A stretch of DNA of 64,000 nucleotides. Source: Hormiphora californensis (Eukaryota; Ctenophora; Tentaculata; Cydippida; Pleurobrachiidae). The notes beneath the pieces are model-generated. The model ran no database searches, was not told the DNA's origin, and saw only the letters and a list, made by a program, of their open reading frames with translations. Of the stretch, positions 1 through 11,549 are shown piece after piece. The stretch lies in assembly GCA_020137815.1 (NCBI GenBank), contig CM035356.1:4999789-5063788 (forward strand). The letters are read 5' to 3'. Made by a program: the position numbers and the translations under genes. Every line of letters starts with the position of its first letter. Within the stretch, counting starts at the first letter, position 1.

Positions 1-1009
1 GTGAGGATGAGGAGGAGGAAGAGGACGAGGTAAGAGGGTGGGGTGGGGTGGGGTGGGGTGAGGAGGAGGTAAGAGGAGGGGGAGGATGAGGAGGAGGAAG
101 ATGACGAGGTAAGAGGGGGAGGGTGGGATGAGGGGGGTAGGGCGAGGTAAGAGGAGGGTGGGGTGAGGGCGAGGTAAGAGGGTGGGGGGTGAGGGGGGGT
201 AGGACGAGGTAAGAGGGGTGGGGGTGAGGAGGAGGACGAGGTAAGAGGGTGGGGTGGGGTAAGGGGGGTAGGACGAAGTAAGAGGGGGGGGACGAGGTAA
301 GATAGTGGGATGGGGTGAGGCGGTAGGACGAGGTAAGAGGAGGGGGTGGGGGTGAGGGGGAGGTGAGAAAAAGATGGGGGTGGGTGGGGGTGAGGTAAAG
401 GGTGCGGGTGGGAGGGGAGGACGTGGTAATGAGGGGGGGGGTTGTTAGGTCAGGGGGTGAGGTAAAGGAGGATTGTTATAGAAATAGTTTGGAGCTTAGG
501 AATTCGTTGGAGGTTATTTAGGAAACGGTTTTGGGTTAAGATTATGTATCGTATTTGTATTTTTCAAGACTGTGTACCTTTATGCTAACAATTTCTAGCA
601 GATTGACGATAATCTGGACTCTCTAACAATGGATCTCCAACTCCCCGAAACTCTTCCTGCGCGACCCCACAGAGCTGGGGAGGAACTTCTTTGCTCCGAA
701 TACCTCACGGACATGAAACTGAAGGTGCACGTGGACTCCCTTGTTATTACAACACCCCGGTCGACGGATGTTACCCCACGCGTGACATCATCACGTGACG
801 GACCGCCACGCGTTATATCACGCGATGGGCCGCGTGAGTCACCACGCGTTACCCGGGGCAACAGCAGAGTTATTTCGCCGGTTGTAAAGCAGAGTTTCGG
901 GCCAGATTCAGATCCTAACGTTCAGCAGAATGAGGCAGAGTACTTTACCAATCCTGATGATCGTCCGATAAAACCAGGAAAAGGGTTCGCTGTCAACCCT
1001 TACCCCTAA
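1..1009 (+). CDS. 3' end of an acidic-region gene (two exons)
   Basis: The window opens inside an exon (1-29) reading only Glu and Asp (EDEEEEDE type) up to a GAG|GTAAGA donor. The next acceptor, TTTCTAGCAG at 592-601, opens a phase-0 exon (602-1009) that continues the acidic stretch as IDDNLDSL and stops at TAA 1007-1009. The 135-residue tail contains a basic, arginine-rich low-complexity segment (about residues 55-90) where RVxSRDGPxR-like repeats are coded by repeated ACGCGT and CACGTG words. It ends in a more ordered-looking NPDDRPIKPGKGF motif. No domain is recognised and the N-terminus lies outside the window. An acidic-then-basic tail suits a scaffold or nuclear protein, but that is a guess. 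The intron is only 572 bp and mostly GA/GT-rich repeat. Confidence 0.6.
30..430 (+). repeat. GA/GT-rich array repeating a 5' splice donor
   Basis: Irregular purine-rich repeat of about 25-40 bp units directly after the donor of the acidic exon. Most units carry GACGAGGTAAGAGG, which is the end of the exon plus the donor GAG|GTAAGA. I count about ten such copies between 27 and 335. A second copy of the exon end (GAGGAGGAAGATGACGAG) sits at about 91-108. Read-through from the first donor meets a stop before that copy. Confidence 0.8.
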
Positions 1010-1420
1010 GCAGTAGTATTTAGAGACTGTATAGTCTGATGTACTGCAGTCAGACCCTGATTTAACGGGATGCTCAGGGAAAGGGGTTTGCCCGGTATAT
1101 CGGGGTCCGACTGTTATAGTCTTGTGTATATTATTTATTGCCAATCACATTTTAGAGAGAGAGTTGTACAGTATATGAGATCAGTATTTTTATACCATGT
1201 GCATGTGTAAATATAAGTCAGCTTTTTACCGTGTTTTGTGTGTAGAGTTATTATGTAACTTATATATTGTGAACAACTGATGTTTCTCTCCTTCCCCCAG
1301 CTTGAATGAATTATGCAGTCCCAAAAATGTGTACAAATTGTACACTTTAATTCCCCTCCCCAGTATCTGTTTAAGGGACCAACTTACAAAAGTATACCCG
1401 GGTAATATCCTCATTCAAAC
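1010..1420. other. Gap between genes with a small inverted repeat
   Basis: No coding signal. A short imperfect inverted repeat spans about 1047-1113 (CAGTCAGACCCTGATTTA against the reverse complement of TATATCGGGGTCCGACTG). A similar CAGTCGGACCC end lies at 8966 inside WDR13, so this may be a small MITE. No clear poly(A) signal was recognised for the upstream gene. Confidence 0.4.
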
Positions 1421-4400
1421 TCTATCTACTAGATCATGATTCATACCCCCTACCTTTCTATCTAGATATCATGATTCATACCCCCTACCTTTCTATCTAG
1501 ATATCATGATTCATACCCCCTACCTTTCTATCTAGATATCATGATCCATACCCCCTACCTTTCTATCTAGATATCATGATCCATACCCCCTATCTTTCTA
1601 TCTAGATATCATGATTCATACCCCCTACCTTTCTATCTAGATATCATGATTCATACCCCCTACCTTTCTATCTAGATACCATGATTCATACCCCCTATCT
1701 TTCTATCTAGATATCATGATTCATACCCCCTACCTTTCTATCTAGATATCATGATCCATACCCCCTACCTTTCTATCTAGATACCATGATTCATACCCCC
1801 TACCTTTCTATCTAGATATCATGATTCATACCCCCTATCTTTCTATCTAGATATCATGATTCATACCCCCTACCTTTCTATCTAGATATCATGATCCATA
1901 CCCCCTACCTTTCTATCTAGATACCATGATTCATACCCCCTACCTTTCTATCTAGATATCATGATCCATACCCCCTACCTTTCTATCTAGATATCATGAT
2001 TCATACCCCCTACCTTTCTATCTAGATATCATGATTCATACCCCTACCTTTCTATCTAGATATCATGATTCATACCCCCTACCTTTCTATCTAGATATCA
2101 TGATTCATACCCCCTACCTTTCTATCTAGATATCATGATTCATACCCCCTACCTTTCTATCTAGATATCATGATTCATACCCCTACCTTTCTATCTAGAT
2201 ATCATGATTCATACCCCCTACCTTTCTATCTAGATATCATGATTCATACCCCCTACCTTTCTATCTAGATATCATGATTCATACCCCCTACCTTTCTATC
2301 TAGATATCATGATTCATACCCCCTATCTTTCTATCTAGATATCATGATTCATACCCCCTACCTTTCTATCTAGATATCATGATTCATACCCCCTACCTTT
2401 CTATCTAGATATCATGATTCATACCCCCTACCTTTCTATCTAGATATCATGATTCATACCCCCTACCTTTCTATCTAGATATCATGATTCATACCCCCTA
2501 CCTTTCTATCTAGATATCATGATTCATACCCCCTACCTTTCTATCTAGATATCATGATTCATACCCCCTACCTTTCTATCTAGATATCATGATTCATACC
2601 CCCTACCTTTCTATCTAGATATCATGATTCATACCCCCTACCTTTCTATCTAGATATCATGATTCATACCCCCTATCTTTCTATCTAGATATCATGATTC
2701 ATACCCCCTATCTTTCTATCTAGATATCATGATTCATACCCCCTATCTTTCTTCGATATAATGATATGTAATCCCCATGTTTAACAGAGATCATGATTAT
2801 CATGACAGAAGGAAAAGTACTACTTCTATATAGATTATACTAGATTACTACTACTTAGTCCAGTTCCCCGCATTATACCCCATCTTATCTAGAACTCTAT
2901 CCGATTACCCCTACTTTACTATCTAGATATCATGATCATCCCCTATCTTCTATCTAGATATGATTCATACCCCTAAAATTTCTATCTAGATACATGATTC
3001 ATACCCTATTCCATCTAGAATCATGATCAACCCCACCTTTCATTAGATACAGATTCATACCCTCCCTACCTTCTATTACTACATATCATGACTCATACCC
3101 CTACGTTGCTATCTAGATATCAGATTCATCCGCCTACTTCTATCTAGATATCATGATTCATACCCCCACCCCTTTTTATTAGATCATATTCAACCCCTAC
3201 CTTTTTATCTAGATACATGATCATACCCCCTTTCTTTCTATCTAGATATCATGATTCATACCCCCTATCCTTTCTATCTAGATATCATGATTCATACCCC
3301 CTACCTTTCTATCTAGATATCATGATTCATACCCCCTATCTTTCTATCTAGATATCATGATTCATACCCCCTACCTTTCTATCTAGATATCATGATTCAT
3401 ACCCCCTACCTTTCTATCTAGATATCATGATTCATACCCCCCTACCTTTCTATCTAGATATCATGATTCATACCCCCTACCTTTCTATCTAGATATCATG
3501 ATTCATACCCCCTATCTTTCTATCTAGATATCATGATTCATACCCCCTACCTTTCTATCTAGATATCATGATTCATACCCCCTATCTTTCTATCTAGATA
3601 TCATGATTCATACCCCCTACCTTTCTATCTAGATATCATGATTCATACCCCCTACCTTTCTATCTAGATATCATGATTCATACCCCCTATCTTTCTATCT
3701 AGATATCATGATTCATACCCCCTACCTTTCTATCTAGATATCATGATTCATACCCCCTACCTTTCTATCTAGATATCATGATTCATACCCCCTACCTTTC
3801 TATCTAGATATCATGATTCATACCCCCTACTTTCTATCTAGATATCATGATTCATACCCCCTATCTTTCTATCTAGATATCATGATTCATACCCCCTATC
3901 TTTCTATCTAGATATCATGATTCATACCCCCTATCTTTCTATCTAGATATCATGATTCATACCCCCTACCTTTCTATCTAGATATCATGATTCATACCCC
4001 CCTATCTTTCTATCTAGATATCATGATTCATACCCCCTACCTTTCTATCTAGATATCATGATTCATACCCCCTACCTCTCTATCTAGATATCATGATTCA
4101 TACCCCCTACCTTTCTATCTAGATATCATGATTCATACCCCCTACCTTTCTATCTAGATATCATGATTCATACCCCCTACCTTTCTATCTAGATATCATG
4201 ATTCATACCCCCTACCTTTCTATCTAGATATCATGATTCATACCCCCTACCTTTCTATCTAGATACCATGATTCATACCCCCCTACCTTCTATGTAGATA
4301 TCATGATTCATACCCCCTATCTTTTCTATCTAGATATCATGATTCATACCCCCTATCTTTCTATCTAGATATCATGATTCATACCCCCTACCTTTCTATC

Positions 4401-5175
4401 TAGATATCATGATTCATACCCCCTACCTTTCTATCTAGATACCATGATTCATACCCCCTACCTTTCTATCTAGATATCATGATTCATACCCCCTACCTTT
4501 CTATCTAGATATCATGATTCATACCCCCTACCTTTCTATCTAGATATCATGATTCATACCCCCTACCTTTCTATCTAGATATCATGATTCATACCCCCTA
4601 CCTTTCTATCTAGATATCATGATTCATACCCCCTACCTTTCTATCTAGATATCATGATTCATACCCCCTACCTTTCTATCTAGATATCATGATTCATACC
4701 CCCTACCTTTCTATCTAGATCATGATTCATACCCCCTATCTTTCTATCTAGATATCATGATTCATACCCCCTACCTTTCTATCTTGATATCATGATTCAT
4801 ACCCCCTATCTTTCTATCTAGATATCATGATTCATACCCCCTACCTTTCTATCTAGATATCATGATTCATACCCCCTACCTTTCTATCTAGATATCATGA
4901 TTCATACCCCCTACCTTTCTATCTAGATATCATGATTCATACCCCCTATCTTTCTATCTAGATATCATGATTCATACCCCCTACCTTTCTATCTAGATAT
5001 CATGATTCATACCCCCTACCTTTCTATCTAGATATCATGATTCATTATACCCCCTATCTTTCTATCTAGATATCATGATTCATACCCCCTACCTTTCTAT
5101 CTAGATATCATGATTCATACCCCCTACCTTTCTATCTAGATATCATGATTCATACCCCCTATCCTTTCTATCTAG
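1421..5175 (+). repeat. 35-bp minisatellite, about 100 copies
   Basis: Head-to-tail repeat with a 35-bp period. Each unit contains TCTAGATATCATGATTCATA followed by a C/T-rich stretch, CCCCCTACCTTTCTATCTAG. Variants are mostly C/T at single sites. The block at about 2757-3240 is badly degraded with many small deletions, while the units on both sides are nearly perfect. Each unit has the palindromes TCTAGA, GATATC and TCATGA, and each reads like a 3' splice site (pyrimidine tract plus CTAG) followed by an ATG. The last unit merges into the WDR13 first coding exon. There are no spacers, so it is not a CRISPR array. Confidence 0.95.
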
Positions 5176-6044
5176 ATATCATGATCCCCTCAATAAGTGC
5201 GTTGGAACAGCAGAATATACAGAAGATACTAGCGCTAGATGCTCGGCTACAACAACAACAGGAATGCAACGCCGAAATCTGAAGACACTTTACATGAGGC
5301 GCAGGTATATTAATTGGCGGGAATCATCGTAAACCTCTGGTTATGATGTCAATTAACTTTTCTTTGATAAATGATAATTGTTAATTGACATTTGCATTAC
5401 GATTAACATATTATGTTAATTCTCTTTCCCATGATTCATGACAAGACTCTCGATTTATGAAGGAAAGCAACACTCAGTTCCCCCTTCCCCCTTCTTATTA
5501 CTACTACTTAGGTCCCAGTTGCTACGTGAGAAGTGTGATAGAGATCGGTATTACCAGACTAGATCGAAGCTACTGTCTGTGAAGTACCCGGGCGTCAAGA
5601 CACTGGGTAAGATATTAATTAGGAGATGGGATGGGACAGAGGTATACTGTATAATAGGGAGATGTATCTCTCTAGATGGGTGTTGGTGGTAATTGCGCCT
5701 TTGTAAGACGGGATAAACGTATTATAGCGAGGGGAGAGAACTGAGAAAACGTACCTGTTATATCTTCAAAGAAAGTGGCTCTGTAAAACATTTCTTTGAA
5801 TCTTCCAGCCAACTCAAATAATGTAGCGCTTGACTATTCTTGAGTCTCATGATTGATAATAGTTCTTGTGTTTATTGGACAAGTTAGACTCGCTGGATAT
5901 TATTGGATGAAACCAGATATTTCGGTGTTTAACACCATCATCAGTAGTAGCTAAAAATAGAACATATTACGAATAGGAATCAAAATCGAAATTCATGTCA
6001 AAACAATCACGTACTCTCTATCTCTCTCACTCTCACTCTCTATA

Positions 6045-6096
<52 letters not shown>

Positions 6097-6821
6097 TCTC
6101 ACTCTCACTCACTCACTCTCTCTACTCAACTCACAAACTCTATCTCTCACTCTCTCCCCCTCTCTCTCACTCATTCTCACATCGGATCAGATATACATAA
6201 ATTCAGATTGTACTATACACAGAGCTATGACGAGTACTCTAGGACTTTTTTTTTCTTTTTTTTTTCTCGCGACCTCTCCGCGTCCTTAGTGTCACCGAAG
6301 GCTAGCGCTATCTCTAGGACTTATCAACTATTACTGACTAGGAAGCCTAGAGCACTCTCACACTCTTTCTTGTTGTTCAGAGTAGGTTTCAGTTGTTGTA
6401 TGAAATCAGCTTCACTAATCTTTCTCTGTATAGTTCTCGAAAGATTCGATTTCAGTATTTCCAAACTTAAAATAGGGGTACTACCCTCGTGTGTCTCACT
6501 ATAAAGAGACACACGAGGGTAGTACCCCTATTTTAAGTTTGGAAATACTGAAATCGAATCTTTCGAGAACTATACAGAGAAAGATTAGTGAAGCTGATTT
6601 CATACAACAACTGAAACCTACTCTGAACAACAAGAAAGAGTGTGAGAGTGCTCTAGGCTTCCTAGTCAGTAATAGTTGATAAGTCCTAGAGTACTCGTCA
6701 TAGCTCTGTGTATAGTACAATCTGAATTTATGTATATCTGATCCGATGTGAGAATGAGTGAGAGAGAGGGGGAGAGAGTGAGAGATAGAGTTTGTGAGTT
6801 GAGTAGAGAGAGTGAGTGAGT

Positions 6822-6883
<62 letters not shown>

Positions 6884-7244
6884 TATAGAGAGTGAGAGTG
6901 AGAGAGATAGAGAGTACGTGATTGTTTTGACATGAATTTCGATTTTGATTCCTATTCCTAATATGTTCTATTTTTAGCTACTACTGATGATGGTGTTAAA
7001 CACCGAAATATCTGGTTTCATCCAATAATATCCAGCGAGTCTAACTTGTCCAATAAACACAAGAACTATTTTCCAGCCAACTGCTCGGTCTTTTATACTA
7101 AACTTTACAAGATTACATCGAGCCTTCACTAGATTACATTCCTTCCAACTTATGTTTTTCTGGCCTTGTTCCCCCTGGCTCCCCCTCTCGCCGCTATCCC
7201 TTCGCGTTCTAGGGTTAGAGCATTTCTCTCTAGATCAAGTTATC

Positions 7245-7310
<66 letters not shown>

Positions 7311-7340
7311 GCTCTCTCTCTCTCTAGTTAACATAACAAA

Positions 7341-7374
<34 letters not shown>

Positions 7375-10298
7375 AGTTAACATAACAATCTCTCTCTCAC
7401 TCTCTAGACAACAGATCAAGTTCCCGTACGGAAAGTATGCACAGTAGAACGTGCAGTATGGACAGCCTCGATATTATTGCAGTAGGCAAGCCAACACCGG
7501 GTCATCTTACGCCGCAGCACCTTACACCTAATATCAGGTACAGCCTAGCAGTTTAGTGTGGTGGTGGTTGTTATGTTCTAACCCTCCCTTTACATTTGTG
7601 TGGGGCGCCCGAAACACAGTATAGCCAGGCAAGGTGGTGGTGGGTGTAAATAAAAATCTTAAATCCGTGAGATGAAGTTGTCGACAGGACTGGTATCCGA
7701 CATGCTTCCCTAAATAATAAAAGTTTTTTAGGGACGCCTTTTAATAATTTTATCGGTTACATTCCCATCATTCATTTTTATCTTTTTAATTTTACCCTTT
7801 ATCTAGGAAGACGTCCCCACGACATCCCGCAGTGAGCGATAAGAATAGCTATGCTTTCACTGACATGCCTCACATATTCGATCAACATTCAAAGTAAGCC
7901 CCACAGATCATGCGTTAAATAATGTTCCCAATTCCTGGCAATTCATTAACTCACTTACCACTGTGTATTCAAACAGTTCCCCTTCTCTTCAGGGCAGTTC
8001 GAGTTGTTAGGTTTGCCCACAACAGTTGTACTATGCTGGCATGCTGCTCCGATGATTTCACCATCTCTCTATGTTCCCTTACCCCTTACGCTGTTCTCAA
8101 CCTTCTCCAGGGACATACCGGACCTGTCAGGTATAGGGATTGCTCCTTCATAAAACATTATTTTGCTCCTTCATAAAACTACCCAATTACCTCTAATTTT
8201 CTCAGAGATATGGATTGGTCTATTGATAATAGTATGATCCTCTCTGGATCGTCTGATGGAACGGTTCGATTGTGGAACTGTGACCAGGGCAAATGTATAC
8301 GGGTTGTCACTAATAATAGCCCTATTTCTGCTGTTCGCTTCCAGGTGATTTATAGTGGCAAGAAAGGGAAAACGGCTAAAGTATAGCATTTATAGTATGT
8401 ACATATTTAGTAATATTTAGTAATATTGATATTTAGTTAATGTTTTATAGTTGTTTGGGGTGCTGAGAAATCAGTTAGTTAAATATTTAACTGTGGCTAC
8501 TAGCCAGAATTGTAGTAGCCAGAGTTGTAGTAGCCAGAGCTGTAGTGGCCAGAGAAGTGGGTCACCTGTTTGGAGTGCTGAGAAATATTTTATTTCAGCC
8601 AATGAACAACAATGTATGCGTAGCTGGAGACGAGGATGGCGTTTTGAAGGGATACAACCTGAGCACTGGAAAACAACTTTCAGGTACAAAATGATTATTA
8701 ACATTTGCTATAGAAACTTTCCTTGTGTTTTAATAACATGTTTCAGGATCACGTGAGAAGATAAGTAACAGTTTGACCTGCCTGGAGTTCGGGCCTAACA
8801 GCAGTATCGTGTGGGCTAGCAACAATAAAGGACAGATATTCGCTATCAGTGTCCATCCTTTGGTAGGTGGTGATGTTTGGTAATGAAATTACCCCTCCGG
8901 AAAAGCTCATATATGCAATATAATAACAGGGGTGACTTCGTAACCAATGGTAATGTCGTTAATCACAGTCGGACCCTAACTGGAACCCCGATTTACCGGT
9001 TCGACTGTATAGTGTATAGTATACACTATACAGTTGAACCGGTAAATATATATAATACACTGTATACCCCATTTGTCGAGCTAGCTTAGCACCTACCAAA
9101 GTTTTTGAAATATCCAGACTTTCCGTAATTATCATCGTACGAAATGTCTCTATTCCCAATTATTATCGCCTCCCAATTTGTGACATTATGTAACCATGTC
9201 CCTTCTTAACTTTAAACTCTCAACCACAGACGTGTCAGATGAAAAAGATGAAGGGAAGTGGGGTTCCTGGGGGAGGGTCTATTGTCAGTTTGGCGGTCCG
9301 TGCAGGACACCCAACCCCCCTTCTTATTGCATCCTCTACATCTGATTACATTTTCATGTTTACCATTGAAAGTAAGTCCCCCTAGTTTGTTTGTTTGTGT
9401 TACAAATAGTTATTGAATTGTCGGGGGACCATTGTCATAAATTCGAAAGTTCGCGATATATCGACACTCCATAGTTCCCCTACTTTCTAATTTTCTCATA
9501 CAAGACTGTCCTCGACTCGCGGCCCTCTATCTTTCCCACTTCACTCACACAACTACAATTTCAGAGGAGGTTCTACTCCTTCAAAGAAAGTGTGCAGTAC
9601 GACTAAATGGACTTCCAATTAGGAGCGTGTTCTGCCCCATAGCAACCGCAAATAGGGTAGGTAATCGAAAAACAGAAAGTAGAAGTACCCCAAATTGGTA
9701 ACAATTAACCGAACTATTCCCTCGATTTGCACTAGTTTGTGCTTTAGCTGACCAGCTATTTCCCAGGGTGCATTCACGGTATCTGGTTGTGCCGATGGAT
9801 CAGTCCTGGTGTTCGATATGGAGAAGGGCAAGGCCGTTAACAAACTCCAGGGACATTCCTGGTAAGTTGATATATATATTTGGAAGCATTTGGAATCACT
9901 TTGTGGTGTGAGTTTGTGGTGTGGGGGTTGGGGGTTTGGGGGGTTGGTATAGTGAGTTCTAATCATTATATAGGGCTTGTCAGCCAAATGTTATCGCTGA
10001 AACGACCTCATACTATTCTGTACTATCAGTTGATTGTTTGAGTAAAACAGTGCCGGAATAATGGACTGGCGGACTGCACATTACCGGAACATGTTCAATT
10101 ATCATCCAGTGACCACTTGAATCGCATAATAAATATGTCTGTTACTACTTTAATTTGAGCGTCAATCAGTACTTAATTTTCTCTTCTTTTCTTCTATCGA
10201 AGGAGCTGGGAAGTATTTATTAATGTTTGCTGTTGCCCTGAATCACGCGGAGTACAGCTATTTCTGGTTATCATTTCCTCTCTCTCTCTCTCTATATA

Positions 10299-10335
<37 letters not shown>

Positions 10336-11029
10336 GAGGCATAAACTCTGGCCACTGGCGCGTTATTTCAGATAACTTTCTCCCAGCGCGCCGCTGGGAG
10401 AAGTTAGCTGGAGTTTATCCGCCGCTGGCGGATAAACTGGTTTAAATCACGACGACGATCCCGAGGCGGAGCCGAGGGAGAGGCGGAGGGGTTTAAACCT
10501 ATAACGTGCCAGTGGTCAGAGTTTATGGGTTATATACCCTGCTTTAGTTGTTTATTTCAAGTATTACACACCAACAAGAGAGAGAACACTAATCAAAACA
10601 CACAAAGAGAACTGAGAAATAGTTAAAAACACGTCACAATTGAGTGTACACTGTTTGGTAACAGTTACTAAGCAGTTGCTAAGGAAAGAGAGTGAAAGAA
10701 ATAGCCTGATAAGGGGCATGTCACAAATAACACAGAGAAAGAGATAGTGAGACAAAAGGGGAGATAAAGAGAGAGTAATTGACGGAATGTGTCCTTTCTT
10801 TCTCTCCAATGTAGTGTGTAAGTGTTGCACATAGTGTTCCCTCTGTATTTTAGTAAGAACTGATCATTTACACACACTTTGAATGTTACGTAGGAGTTAA
10901 AAATAAATAACCTGCCAGTGGGAAATAATCTGCCGCTGGACTGGCTGTTTACTGAGAGCGCGCTAGTGGGACTTCTCGCCACTGGCGCATTATTTAAGTT
11001 AGCAGGGTATATATATATATATATATATA

Positions 11030-11060
<31 letters not shown>

Positions 11061-11194
11061 CTCTCTCTATATATCTCTCTTAGTAAATGTATGTTTCTCT
11101 CCCTAGCTGCCTATAGAGTACTACAATTCAGTCTTGCTTATACCTACCAATACACATAGACATCGGTCTCCCTCTCTCACTATCTCTCTCACTA

Positions 11195-11242
<48 letters not shown>

Positions 11243-11492
11243 CCTCTACCTCTTCCTCCTTCCATCTGTTTGTATTACTGATTTCCATCTTCTGTCAAGC
11301 TTTTCGACTATCTTAGCCTGACGTTTTAAAGGACCACTTACTGACCACAAACACGCAGAAGAGATAGGCGATAGGAGAGAGAGCAGAGGCGAGGGGAGGA
11401 GAAGAAGAGCAAACTAAAAGAGAATCTACCATGAGAGCAATAGAGAATAGAAGGAAATATAGGAAATACATATACGACTGAAAGCTCCTATA

Positions 11493-11549
<57 letters not shown>

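Noticed and set aside
1421-5175. Possible CRISPR array from regular short repeats
   Set aside because: Units are contiguous with no unique spacers, and the window is clearly eukaryotic.
5995-6933. Mirror-image ORFs on both strands of the palindrome
   Set aside because: Identity of the two proteins is forced by the inverted repeat; the content is (TC)n and MITE-like sequence.
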